64,000 bases of DNA. Origin: CALMEC01 sp964434425 (GTDB lineage: Bacteria; Actinomycetota; Thermoleophilia; Miltoncostaeales; Miltoncostaeaceae). Under the pieces are notes generated by a model. The model was not told the DNA's origin and did no database searches. It was given only the letters and a program-made list of their open reading frames with translations. The stretch covers positions 1 to 64,000 of the forward strand of contig CAYSVH010000006.1 of NCBI GenBank assembly GCA_964434425.1. Reading direction: 5' to 3'. The translations under genes were made by a program, and so were the position numbers. Positions 35,456-43,811 of the stretch are shown here, one piece after another (position 1 is the stretch's first letter; each line of letters starts with the position of its first letter).

Positions 35456-36622
35456 GTGCGCGACGGGGCGTTCAGCGACCGGGCGGCATCGATCGCCCCC
35501 TTCGAGGTCATGGAGGTGCTGCGCCGCGCGCAGGAGCTGGAGGCAGCCGGGCACGACGTCATCCACCTGGAGGTCGGCGAGCCCGACTTCCCCACGCCCG
35601 AGCCCGTCGTGCGGCGGGCGGCGTCCGCCCTCGCGGCCGAGCCGATGTTCTACACCCCCGCTCTCGGCCTGAGCCCGTTGCGCGAGGCGATTGCCCGTCA
35701 CTATGACGAGAGATTCGACGTGACGGTCGACCCCGAGCGGGTGGTCGTCACCGCGGGTTCGAGCGCCGGTCTGCTGATGGCGCTCGGGCTCACCCTGGAC
35801 GCCGATGACGAGGTGCTCATCGGAGATCCCGGATATCCGTGCAACCGCCACTTCGTCACGTTCGTCGGCGGCCGCCCCCGTCTGGTGCCGACGGATGCCG
35901 GCACGGGCTACCAGGTGAACGCCGACATCCTGCGCCGGGCGTGGACCCCGCGCACGCGCGCCGTCATCACCGCATCCCCGTCCAACCCCACCGGGACGTC
36001 CATTCCGGACGACGACCTGGCGACCATCGCCGCGCTCTGCCGTGACCGCGATGCGAGCCTCATCGCCGACGAGATCTACCAGGGCCTCACCTACGGACAC
36101 CGGCCCCGGACGATCCTCCGCCACACCGATGCCGCGTTCGTGGTGAACAGCTTCTCGAAGTACTTTCAGATGACCGGCTGGCGCGTGGGGTGGCTGGTGC
36201 TCCCCGATGCCGCCGTGCGTGAGATCGAGAAGCTCGCCCAGAACCTGTACATCTGCCCTCCGACCATCGCCCAGCACGCCGCGCTGGCCGCCTTCGACGA
36301 GGAGACCGTCGCGATCCTCGAGGAACGGCGCACCGAACTCGGCGAGCGTCGCGACGCACTTCTCGCGGCACTGCCCGGCATCGGGTTCCAGGTGAAGGCC
36401 GTGCCCGACGGCGCCTTCTACATCTACTGCGACGTCTCGAAGGTCACCGACGACAGCTTCGCGTTCGCCGAGCGCATCCTGGATGAGGCCCACGTCGCCA
36501 TCACCCCGGGTCGCGACTTCGGTGTGGCGGCCCCCGAGCGTCACATCCGCATCGCCTATTCGCAGCCGATCCCCCGGCTGCGCGAGGCGGTCGATCGGAT
36601 CCGGCGGATCGTCGGTAGCTGA
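35456..36622 (+). CDS. Aminotransferase class I/II
   Basis: A 388-aa PLP-dependent aminotransferase. Marks: LEVGEPDFPTP at the N-terminus, VTAGSSAGLLMAL, ASPSNPTGTSIPDDDL, DEIYQGLTYG, and the PLP lysine in VVNSFSKYFQMTGWRVGW. The C-terminal arginine block RHIRIAYSQP binds the substrate carboxylate. The pattern fits the aspartate/alanine (subgroup I-gamma) branch, so an amino acid:2-oxo acid transamination is certain but the substrate is not. GTG 35456 is the best start; no close ribosome site is seen, and the gene follows the metallopeptidase by 44 nt. Confidence 0.9.
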   Translation: MRDGAFSDRAASIAPFEVMEVLRRAQELEAAGHDVIHLEVGEPDFPTPEPVVRRAASALAAEPMFYTPALGLSPLREAIARHYDERFDVTVDPERVVVTAGSSAGLLMALGLTLDADDEVLIGDPGYPCNRHFVTFVGGRPRLVPTDAGTGYQVNADILRRAWTPRTRAVITASPSNPTGTSIPDDDLATIAALCRDRDASLIADEIYQGLTYGHRPRTILRHTDAAFVVNSFSKYFQMTGWRVGWLVLPDAAVREIEKLAQNLYICPPTIAQHAALAAFDEETVAILEERRTELGERRDALLAALPGIGFQVKAVPDGAFYIYCDVSKVTDDSFAFAERILDEAHVAITPGRDFGVAAPERHIRIAYSQPIPRLREAVDRIRRIVGS

Positions 36623-36813
36623 CCGGCCGCCGATCCGGCCACGGAGATCGGACAGCCCTCCCGGTGTCCGTCGGAGCCCGGCGGCGGACACGATGGTGCG
36701 TCCGCACCACCGCGACCCACCGCCGGCCCGGCGGACACCACGTCTCACCCTTGCCTCCCGGACGAAACGCGTGGAAACACCTTCTCAGGATGCCGGGGTC
36801 GATGGGACGGCGG

Positions 36814-37050
36814 TCACGTCACCAGCTCGGCGACGAGCTTCCTGATCGCCTTGATGAGACCGTCCTTCAGCCGGTCGCCGATGTCGCCGCCCCACTTGGA
36901 CGCCACCACGCCGACGGCACTCACGAGGAGCGCCACCATGACGACGATGCCGATGTACTCGACCGTCCCCTGCCCCCGCTGGTCCGAGGTCACACGGTTC
37001 CATCCCGCCATCGCACGGGCCGTGCACCACCCCATGAATCGGTAGCCCAT
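36814..37050 (-). CDS. Flp-like type IVb pilin
   Basis: A 78-aa prepilin-like protein. After about 27 residues, the prepilin peptidase context RG/QGTVEYIGI gives Gly(-1), Glu(+5), Tyr(+6), followed by a hydrophobic helix (IVVMVALLVSAVGVVA) and a short basic amphipathic tail. This is the Flp/class IVb layout. GGGAGG lies 4 nt before ATG 37050. A second protein with the same motif is encoded upstream on the same strand. No tad/rcp assembly gene is in the window. Confidence 0.82.
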   Translation of the reverse strand: MGYRFMGWCTARAMAGWNRVTSDQRGQGTVEYIGIVVMVALLVSAVGVVASKWGGDIGDRLKDGLIKAIRKLVAELVT

Positions 37051-37320
37051 TGTTCCTCCCTTGTCGTGATTGGGCGCACCGATCCTCCGGCCGGCCGTCG
37101 TCACGACTCCACACCCGATCGTGTCGGGTTCGTGCCGAGCGACATCGCCATCGCGTCGTGTGGACGATCCGGCGCGGATCCCCGGTATCTCGCCTCGACG
37201 AGGACGCGTCCATGCGTCACCCGGACCGGGCGCGACCCGGCGAGGTGCCGCGCCGAAAGACGTCTCGGGGCCCTGCGCCACGCGAACGACCGATACCGGG
37301 CGACCGCACCCGCGGGAGGA

Positions 37321-37953
37321 TCAGGGACGTGCCGAGGACACGGTCCCACCACCGGCGCCGCGTGCGCGCTCTCGTGCCGCCTGGCGAAGGCGCTTGAGGA
37401 CGAAGAGCCGTCCCCGCCCCACGACCACGTCCTCCGTGAGGCCGCCGAGGTCCTCCATGATCCGCCGGTAGGCCGCCTCGCCGTCCATCGCCCGGAGTTC
37501 ACGCACGTAGGTGCGCAGGTCCCGCGACAGAGCGCGTGCGGTTCCCACAGGATCGCTGAGAGCCGACGACAGGTCACGACCGGCGCGGACGAAGTCCACG
37601 GGATCACGTACCAGAGCCTCAAGGTCCCGCAGCACGGCGCGTCCGAAGCCCCGGCCGAAGGCCGCGCCACCCACGCCGACGATCCGACCGCCCCGTCGAA
37701 GCGCATCCCCGAGTCGCGTCCACCGTCCCGGCCGGTCACGCCCCGGTACCGACAGGCGGTCCAGCGGATCCTGCACCCGGTCGACCGCGGCCGGCAGCGC
37801 CGGCGGACCCATCGGGCCGTCGCGTGACGACACCCAGTGTCGCGCCGCAACGGCGACCCCGACCAGGAGCACGGCGACGATGACGATGAGTCCGATGTAC
37901 TCGGGCGTGGCCTGCCCCTGTTGAGCGGCCCGCCGGCGGTCGGAGATGTCCAT
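37321..37953 (-). CDS. Larger Flp/TadE-like protein with cytoplasmic or surface tail
   Basis: A 210-aa protein whose N-terminus repeats the pilin pattern: QG/QATPEYIGLIVIVAVLLVG, i.e. Gly(-1), Glu(+5), Tyr(+6) and a hydrophobic helix. The remaining about 160 residues are basic and helical (VRAGRDLSSALSDPVGTARA), unlike a normal pilin. TACGGT lies 6 nt before ATG 37953 on the minus strand, so it is probably leaderless. It precedes the small pilin gene on the same strand by 270 nt. It may be a minor pilin or a tethered adaptor; the role is unknown. Confidence 0.75.
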   Translation of the reverse strand: MDISDRRRAAQQGQATPEYIGLIVIVAVLLVGVAVAARHWVSSRDGPMGPPALPAAVDRVQDPLDRLSVPGRDRPGRWTRLGDALRRGGRIVGVGGAAFGRGFGRAVLRDLEALVRDPVDFVRAGRDLSSALSDPVGTARALSRDLRTYVRELRAMDGEAAYRRIMEDLGGLTEDVVVGRGRLFVLKRLRQAARERARGAGGGTVSSARP

Positions 37954-38066
37954 CGCCCGACCGTAGGAGCGGGTCGCGTCGCGTCGCGCGCGCCGTTGGT
38001 GACCGCTCTGATTCGTGGTTGAATCAGGTGCGCGATCACGTTCCCCCTGTACGTAACGAGGACGCC

Positions 38067-38579
38067 ATGTCTCTGCTCTCCGCTCTCTCCGATTCCCTCC
38101 GAGCCACCACCGACCTGGCACGGCACGGTATCGATCGTCTCCGGCTGGAGACCAAGCTGAAATCACTCGAGCGTCAACAGACGCAGGCCCTCGCCGCGCT
38201 CGGTCGGCGTGTGCGCGAGCTGAGCCTTGCCGGTGAGCTGTCCGATGATCGCCTGACGGCGGAGATCGCGGAGGTCGCCGCCTCCGAGATGCGGATCGCC
38301 GCGTGCCAGGCCGAGATCGAGGAGGTCGCCGCGCGCGTCGGCCCGGCCGAATCGGACGATCCGGCCGTGACGAGCGTGAGTGACGGGGCGTCTGACGAGG
38401 GCACCACGCCCTCGGACGACGCGTCGAGCGAGTCGGCGGATCCCCCTCCCACACTCGACTCGGTCGACCTCGAGACCCACGACGAGCCGCCGTCCGCCGT
38501 CGATCCCCCCGGTGCCGAGGCAAAGGACGACGGCCCCGCCGGCCCGGCGGCACCCGCGTCGGGGACGTCTGACCGGTAG
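38067..38579 (+). CDS. Coiled-coil protein with acidic disordered tail
   Basis: A 170-aa protein. Residues 1-95 are a likely coiled coil (LRLETKLKSLERQQTQALAA and following heptads), and the rest is an acidic, Ser/Asp/Pro-rich disordered tail. GAGGA precedes ATG 38067, and an upstream in-frame ATG lacks a ribosome site. The hydrophobic heptads and lack of a signal peptide suggest a cytoplasmic scaffold. No family is recognised. It is divergent from the pilin-like gene. Confidence 0.75.
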   Translation: MSLLSALSDSLRATTDLARHGIDRLRLETKLKSLERQQTQALAALGRRVRELSLAGELSDDRLTAEIAEVAASEMRIAACQAEIEEVAARVGPAESDDPAVTSVSDGASDEGTTPSDDASSESADPPPTLDSVDLETHDEPPSAVDPPGAEAKDDGPAGPAAPASGTSDR

Positions 38580-38686
38580 GCGACTCGCACCGTCCTCACG
38601 GCCCGGAGACCATCCCCCACCTGGTACGTCACGGGGAGAGGTGTATCCTCTGGTTCCGGCCACCAGCGATTGCTCGCGAGACCCTC

Positions 38687-38935
38687 ATGCGCGTCGAATC
38701 AGATCGACAAGGCCACAACCGCTCCGAGACCCCGGCCTGCCACCGATGCGGAGCCCCCCTCCTCGAGGGCACGACGATGTGTCCCTTCTGTGAATGCTCT
38801 CTGGACGATCGGGGCCATCAGAACGGCGGAACCCGGGTCGGCGGCTGGATCACCCAGAGGGCGGCGCTTTCCGTAGGATTCGTATTCTTCGCCGCGGTCG
38901 CGATCGTCTGCATGGTCGCGGCGTTCGTCGTCTGA
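38687..38935 (+). CDS. Small zinc-ribbon membrane protein
   Basis: An 82-aa protein: an N-terminal zinc ribbon (CHRCGAPLLEGTTMCPFCEC) followed by a C-terminal membrane segment (ALSVGFVFFAAVAIVCMVAA). TATCCT near 38643 is a good -10. The layout, ribbon in the cytoplasm and one membrane helix, recalls small zinc-ribbon anchor proteins of unknown role. It is followed after 44 nt by another small Cys-pair protein. Confidence 0.65.
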   Translation: MRVESDRQGHNRSETPACHRCGAPLLEGTTMCPFCECSLDDRGHQNGGTRVGGWITQRAALSVGFVFFAAVAIVCMVAAFVV

Positions 38936-38979
38936 CGGGCCCGGAGCCCGGAACCACTCTCACAGGAGATACCTGACCG

Positions 38980-39153
38980 TTGAACAGCGCGCCCGAACAA
39001 CAGCTCTTCGCGATCGGTGACGAGGTCACCGGATCGTTCCGCTGCGCGACCTGCGACCTGCTCGTGGTATCACCAAACGAGAACGACGGCATCCTCGTCC
39101 TCCCCGAGTGCCCGCTCTGCGGGTCGGAGGAGTGGCGTCTCGCCCATCGCTAG
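38980..39153 (+). CDS. 57-aa zinc-ribbon protein
   Basis: A TTG-initiated frame preceded by AGGAGAT (38964-38970) encodes a 57-aa protein. It has paired CxxC motifs (FRCATCDLL and PECPLCGSEEW) separated by a short strand-rich stretch, the pattern of a rubredoxin-like or zinc-ribbon fold. Codon composition matches its neighbours. It directly follows the small ribbon-membrane gene, so the two may form a unit. Function unknown. Confidence 0.65.
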   Translation: MNSAPEQQLFAIGDEVTGSFRCATCDLLVVSPNENDGILVLPECPLCGSEEWRLAHR

Positions 39154-39280
39154 CGGCGGTTGGTCGACCGCGCCGCCTGCGGGGATTCGTCGGTGGACGC
39201 GACCGACGCCGGGCACGCGAGACGTCGGCGGCCGCGCGCGATCCGCGCCCGCGGTGCCGCGCGATCAGCGCCGCCGTCCG

Positions 39281-39447
39281 AGATGAGCGGTGCCACGGGG
39301 TCGTGGATGTGGGGTGCGTCACCGGTGGATGCGGGGCGTCGCCGGACGCCGACGGTCAGGGTGGTGTCCTTTCCGAGGGTGTCCGATGGCGCATCCGCGC
39401 CGCCGGGGGCACGCACCTCGCCACGATCTCCGTGGCACCGCTCATCT
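39281..39447. repeat. Long-hairpin repeat, family 2, copy 1
   Basis: A 167-bp element with perfect 18-bp ends: AGATGAGCGGTGCCACGG (39281-39298) and its complement (39430-39447). Inner blocks also pair (GGTGCGT/ACGCACC; ATGCG/CGCAT), giving one long interrupted hairpin. The right end provides the stop codon of the minus-strand GYD gene. The 292-bp gap it lies in holds no gene. Confidence 0.85.
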
Positions 39448-39742
39448 AGGCCGGGTTGCCCTTCATCGTGGTGACGTAGTCGTCCACGGGCATCACCGTG
39501 AGCGTCTCGACGTGTGCGCTTCCCCGAGAGGCGATCTCGGAGGCCAGGCGGGCCAGGGACTCGATGTCGGGTGCCTCGACCAGGCTGAGGAAGTCGTAGG
39601 GACCGAGAAGTGCCCACTGATCCACCACGCGGACTCCGAGGGCCTCGATCTCCCGGTTCACCTCGAACAGGCGCTCAGGAACCACCTGGAGCGTCTGGAT
39701 GCCCTGGGGACTCAGCGTTGTGAGGAGCAGGTACGTCGGCAT
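39446..39742 (-). CDS. GYD-domain protein
   Basis: A 98-aa single-domain protein of the GYD/dimeric alpha-beta barrel type: MPTYLLLTTLSPQG, then VVDQWALLGPYDFLSLVEAP, and SHVETLT-like SAHVETLTVMPVDD. Such proteins form ferredoxin-like dimers and have no fixed biochemical role. GAGG precedes the ATG at 39742. Its TAG stop is formed by the outer end of repeat copy 1, so an insertion of that element may have trimmed or replaced the original C-terminus. Confidence 0.85.
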   Translation of the reverse strand: MPTYLLLTTLSPQGIQTLQVVPERLFEVNREIEALGVRVVDQWALLGPYDFLSLVEAPDIESLARLASEIASRGSAHVETLTVMPVDDYVTTMKGNPA

Positions 39743-39814
39743 ATGTGACCTCGCGATAGGACCTGGCCTGGCGACTACTCTATCCCCAGCGAACCCGTCG
39801 CGGTACCTCCGCCC

Positions 39815-39977
39815 GATGGTTGGTTCCGCGGGATCGTGGATGTGGGGTGCGTCACCGGTGGATGCGGGGCGCCGGCGGGCGCCGAAGGGCATGCTGGTCG
39901 CCTGTTCGAGTCGCCCGGTGGCGCATCCGCGCCACCGGGGACACGCACCACGCCGCGAGACCGTGGAATCAATCATC
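39815..39977. repeat. Long-hairpin repeat, family 2, copy 2
   Basis: 163 bp. Ends GATGGTTGGTTCCGCGG and CCGTGGAATCAATCATC pair with every mismatch being a G-U wobble on the plus-strand RNA. Internal blocks GGTGCGT, CCGGTGG, ATGCG find complements in the right half. It is nearly identical to copy 3 except at a few positions. Confidence 0.85.
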
Positions 39978-39979
39978 GG

Positions 39980-40143
39980 GATGGTTGGTTCCATGGGATC
40001 GTGGATGTGGGGTGCGTCACCGGTGGATGCGGGGCGCCGGCGGGCGCCGAAGGGCATGCCGGTTCGCCTGTTCGAGTCGCCCGATGGCGCATCCGCGCCG
40101 CCGGGGGCGTGCACCACGCCGCGAGACCGCGGAATCAATCATC
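39980..40143. repeat. Long-hairpin repeat, family 2, copy 3
   Basis: 164 bp, in direct tandem with copy 2 (2-bp gap). It ends in CATC followed by TAGGCT (40144-40149), a TANNNT hexamer placed upstream of the next gene (40198). Confidence 0.85.
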
Positions 40144-40197
40144 TAGGCTGGGATGATCGCTGACGGCGAGTTTCCACCACTACCGATTGAGGCCTCG

Positions 40198-40530
40198 ATG
40201 TCATTCCGCGATTCCGAACCCACGCTGGGTCCGCTCCAGGACGCGATCATCAACTATCGCCCGACGGACCTTGAAGACGCGCTCATCAAATGGTCCCACG
40301 AGCACTGGCCGATGGCGGCGCGCGGGATGATCTATTCCAAGAAGGAGGGCGACGACCTGATCTCGGGCGTCCAGGGGCTCCGCGACGAGCAGGCCAAGCA
40401 CGCCCTCTCGATCGCCGCCCGGCTCGCGGTGGCACAGCGCGAACTCCTCATCCGGGCGATCGCCGCCGTCCTCCCGGACTGGCTCGAGGAGCGTTACGGC
40501 CTGACCCCGAAGGACGCACCACAGAGCTGA
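40198..40530 (+). CDS. Hypothetical soluble protein
   Basis: A 110-aa helical protein (DAIINYRPTDLEDALIKWSH, then a second helix-rich half with ARLAVAQRELLIRAIAAVL). It has no signal peptide, membrane segment or known motif. ATG 40198 has GAGG 6-8 nt upstream. The likely promoter TAGGCT (40144) lies at the end of repeat copy 3. Function not recognised. Confidence 0.65.
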   Translation: MSFRDSEPTLGPLQDAIINYRPTDLEDALIKWSHEHWPMAARGMIYSKKEGDDLISGVQGLRDEQAKHALSIAARLAVAQRELLIRAIAAVLPDWLEERYGLTPKDAPQS

Positions 40531-40756
40531 GCGCCCGGCGCAGACCACGGCGCGCGACCTCGGCCGTGCTGCCCGTGATCGCGGACGGTGGCGGGATCAA
40601 CCGATCCTTCGGGGGCCGGGATCCGTCGACACATGCGCCGAGGCAGCGCGGACCGGCGGACATGCCGTCCATGGAACGGACCCGCCGCCGCACGAACCGG
40701 ACACATCACGACCCCCAAACGGATTCCGCGCGTGGGGTATCCGTCGGACGATCGGG
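40531..40756. other. Gene-free gap between convergent genes
   Basis: 226 bp between the convergent 40198 and rhodanese genes. Nothing recognisable: no ORF with coding character, no repeat of the two families. Confidence 0.4.
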
Positions 40757-41101
40757 CTACGCGTCCTTGGGAACCACCGGCCGGTCGCCCTCCACCCATC
40801 CGTTCCAGCCGCCGACCAGGACACCGACGCGGGAGCGCCCGTTGTCGAACGCCCAGAGCGCGATCTTGGTACTGGTGGCCTCGCCGTCGCGGTCGCAGTA
40901 GAAGATCAGCTGCTTCCCGTCGGGGAGGTCGGGAACCTGTGCCTCGAACTCCATGGGGTCGACGCGGATCGCCCCTCGGATCATGCTGTCCGACTCGCGC
41001 CACGTGAACTCGCGCACGTCGACCATCTGAATGGGGTCGCCCATCTTGAACGAGGCGACGAGATCGCCGGGCTGCCAGCGCGAGACATCGTCCCAGGCCA
41101 T
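40757..41101 (-). CDS. Rhodanese-domain sulfurtransferase
   Basis: A 114-aa single rhodanese domain. DVREFTWRESDSMIRGAIRV matches the start of the domain, and the persulfide cysteine lies in LIFYCDRDGEATSTKIAL, with a somewhat unusual loop after the Cys. GGWNGWVEGDRPV closes the fold. Single-domain rhodaneses carry sulfane sulfur or work in redox sensing. It has no operon partner. Confidence 0.88.
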   Translation of the reverse strand: MAWDDVSRWQPGDLVASFKMGDPIQMVDVREFTWRESDSMIRGAIRVDPMEFEAQVPDLPDGKQLIFYCDRDGEATSTKIALWAFDNGRSRVGVLVGGWNGWVEGDRPVVPKDA

Positions 41102-41211
41102 GGGGCTCCTTCAGTTAGCGAACGGGAACGACGGCCACGTTACCAGCGCGGATGGCATGCCAGGAAGAGCGCACCGGAACCACGTACCCGCACCGCGGTG
41201 CGGGGTCGCCG

Positions 41212-42879
41212 TCAGGCCGCGACCAGGCTGGGGCGCCCGTCGTCGACCGGAAGGAGCAGGCGCACGTGCCCGCCGGGGCCCGGAATGATGTCGAGCGTGG
41301 CACCGATGCGCTCCGCCAGAGCTGCGGCCACACCGAGCCCAAGGCCGGCGCCCGGCATGGATTCGGACGACGTCCCCCGGAAGAACCGCTCCGTCGCAAC
41401 GGGCACATCCACGGCGTCGATGCCCGGTCCGGAGTCGGCGACCTCGAGGACGAGACGCCCTCCGGCCCGCTGGGCCGACATCGTGATGGTGCCTCCGCGT
41501 GGGGTGTACTTCGCGGCGTTGTCCACCAGCTCGGTGAGGATCTCCTCCACCAGGCCCGCATCCGTCTTCACATCGGGGAGGTCCGGCGCGATCTCGAGCT
41601 CCACCCGCTGGGCCTTCTTCCGGAGGGCCGAATCCCAGTCGTGGGCGAGGGACCACAGGAATCCCGCGACGCCGAAGCGCTCGCGACGCGGATCCCGCGC
41701 CGCCGGATCCAGGCTCGTCCCGCGGAGCATCATCCTCATCACGCGGTCCAGGCGGTCGGTCGCCGCCAGGAGCGACCGCAGGGTCGGCGCACCCGGAGCG
41801 GTCACGTGTGTGTAGATCTCCTTGGTACGTGTCTTGATCTCATCCAGCGGGGCCCGCAGCTGCCGCACCGCGGAGCTCTCGATCTGGCGTCGGAAGCGCC
41901 CGAGACGCTCCTGTTCGGTGCGCTCCACCACGCTGACCAGCCTCCCGCCGGGCACCGACCAGGCGTCGATGTCCATGACGCGACCGTCACCGAGATGAAC
42001 CTGCCCGACCGTGGGGTCCGTCGACTCCATGCCGGCGCGAACGGCGTCCTCGACCACCGTGCGATCGGCCGGCCCCATCTGCTCGAGAAGGCGCTCGAGC
42101 GCCTCGTTCCGACTCCAGCTGCCGGCCGGACCACGGGCCACCACGCCGATGGCCAGAGGCTCGATCGCCGCCGAGAAGAGCGCCATCTCACGGTCCGCGA
42201 TCTCCGTGAGGTGCGTGATCCGTCCGCCTCCGGCGCGGATCGCGTCACCGGCACGGGCGAGATCGCCGCCGCGGATGACGGGGTCGATCTCCGGAACCCG
42301 GCCGGCGATGAGGGCCTCGGCGGCACCGGTGATGGCGGCCACCTCTCGACGGCGACGGCGCTGGAGCAGCCAGGCAACCGTACCGGCCGCGATCGCCGCG
42401 AGGAACGACGTGAACAGGATGGCGGCCGTCCCCGTCTGGCCGATGGCGGTCGCCGACGCCGGGAGCCATGCACGGGCGACCACCGAACGCCCGTCACTCA
42501 GCGGCCGTGCGACCTCGACCGCCGTCCCCGCGCGCGTCACGTCCATCGCCCGTGTGGCGAGCCCGGCCAGTCCGCCCGCACCCGCCTCGTCCCAGATCTC
42601 CGGGCTCACTGACGACCGGGCGATCTCCTGCCCGCGCGCCCCGATGACGCGCACCGGCACGGGGGCGGAATCGACGTACGCGTTCAGGGACTGCGGCGTG
42701 ATGGGCGAGCCGAGATCCGGCAGCCGTTCGGTCGTCTGCGACAGCGAACCGCTGGCCCCGGCGATGTCGGCCCGCATGTGCGTCATGGCACCCACGAGAC
42801 CGCCCGCGACGACGGCGAGCGCCGCACCCAGCGCGGCGAGTGCGATGACGAGCAGAGGGCGTCGACGGAGATAGGCCAT
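41212..42879 (-). CDS. Membrane histidine-kinase-like protein lacking the phospho-acceptor His
   Basis: A 555-aa protein with two membrane segments (about 8-30 and 175-197) around an extracytoplasmic domain, then HAMP-like and PAS-like regions. A DHp-like helix follows in which the usual H-E-L-R-x-P-L is R-Q-L-R-A-P-L (SSAVRQLRAPLDEIK). The C-terminal HATPase is intact (ELVDNAAKYTP, VADSGPGID, ERFFRG, GAGLGLGVA). Without the His it cannot be a standard kinase; it may be a pseudokinase or use another residue. No response regulator is adjacent. The ATG at 42879 begins the first membrane segment and was chosen over a longer frame. Confidence 0.82.
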   Translation of the reverse strand: MAYLRRRPLLVIALAALGAALAVVAGGLVGAMTHMRADIAGASGSLSQTTERLPDLGSPITPQSLNAYVDSAPVPVRVIGARGQEIARSSVSPEIWDEAGAGGLAGLATRAMDVTRAGTAVEVARPLSDGRSVVARAWLPASATAIGQTGTAAILFTSFLAAIAAGTVAWLLQRRRRREVAAITGAAEALIAGRVPEIDPVIRGGDLARAGDAIRAGGGRITHLTEIADREMALFSAAIEPLAIGVVARGPAGSWSRNEALERLLEQMGPADRTVVEDAVRAGMESTDPTVGQVHLGDGRVMDIDAWSVPGGRLVSVVERTEQERLGRFRRQIESSAVRQLRAPLDEIKTRTKEIYTHVTAPGAPTLRSLLAATDRLDRVMRMMLRGTSLDPAARDPRRERFGVAGFLWSLAHDWDSALRKKAQRVELEIAPDLPDVKTDAGLVEEILTELVDNAAKYTPRGGTITMSAQRAGGRLVLEVADSGPGIDAVDVPVATERFFRGTSSESMPGAGLGLGVAAALAERIGATLDIIPGPGGHVRLLLPVDDGRPSLVAA

Positions 42880-43011
42880 GGCGTTTCGTTCGCTTTTCGG
42901 GCATGTGATCCTGCCGAACCCGAAAATCCCCGGCACACCAAGAGCACGTTCTCCACTTCCCCCTGGCGTGCCCATAAGATGGTCCGGTCCAACTGAAGGT
43001 GAGGTTGAGGC

Positions 43012-43698
43012 ATGGATACAGACCAAGAGGGGCGTGACACGGCGCGAGGGCGCGTCGAACCGGGCCGTCGATCCCTGACCGCAAGTGAAGCTGCGGCAAT
43101 CATCGGGGTGAGCGTCGCCACCGTTCGCGGATGGGCCGACGACGGACGTCTCCCGTCACACCGTACCGTGGGTGGGCATCGTCGATTCGATATGGATGAG
43201 CTGCGTGCCTGGCTCGACGAGCAGGGTGCTCCCATTCCCCGTCGTTTCTCGCTTCGAGCAGCGCGAACGGAGATTCCCGCCTGTCCCACACTGGCGCGCG
43301 AGCTGAACGCACGCAGCGACCAGATCATCGACCGCGTTCTCGCCGGATACGATCCCGCCGTTCCGACGATCACACAGATTCCCAGCGACACGGAGCTTCG
43401 ACGGGCGGTCACGCGCTTCGTCCGGGTCGTCACAGGTGCACTGGAGTCCGGAAATCCGTCCGCCTTCGCCGGCCGGGCGGAGGTCGCCGGGTACCGAGGG
43501 GGTCTGCAGGGAGAGCGAGGCGGCGGGGTGCTCGTCGAGCACACGCGTTTCGCACTGGCCGTACTCATCGAGGCCGATCTCGTCATCGACGAGGGCCTCG
43601 TCGAGGAGGAGCACGCCATGGCGTGCCTGCTCGCCGTCATCGACGGTGCGCAGGCTGCGATCGCCCGAGGTTACGGGCTCGCTGCCGAAGGGCTCTGA
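43012..43698 (+). CDS. MerR/excisionase-type HTH regulator
   Basis: A 228-aa regulator. The N-terminal winged HTH is LTASEAAAIIGVSVATVRGW, ending GGHRRFDMDELRAWL, typical of MerR/HTH_17 proteins. The C-terminal 150 residues are a helical globin-like or RsbR-type sensory region (ELNARSDQIIDRVLAGY) with a conserved GG-rich turn. TGAGG precedes ATG 43012; TAAGAT near 42975 is a likely -10. It is divergent from the pseudokinase gene, so shared control is possible but unproven. Confidence 0.82.
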   Translation: MDTDQEGRDTARGRVEPGRRSLTASEAAAIIGVSVATVRGWADDGRLPSHRTVGGHRRFDMDELRAWLDEQGAPIPRRFSLRAARTEIPACPTLARELNARSDQIIDRVLAGYDPAVPTITQIPSDTELRRAVTRFVRVVTGALESGNPSAFAGRAEVAGYRGGLQGERGGGVLVEHTRFALAVLIEADLVIDEGLVEEEHAMACLLAVIDGAQAAIARGYGLAAEGL

Positions 43699-43811
43699 TC
43701 CGGTGAGTGTCGACGTCGTGTCCCTGGGGGGTGACGCGACGCCGTGCCGCACACACCGGGAGGGTTCACCTGGAGAGCACGGCCCGAGGCCTCATGCCTC
43801 GGCGGTGAGGT

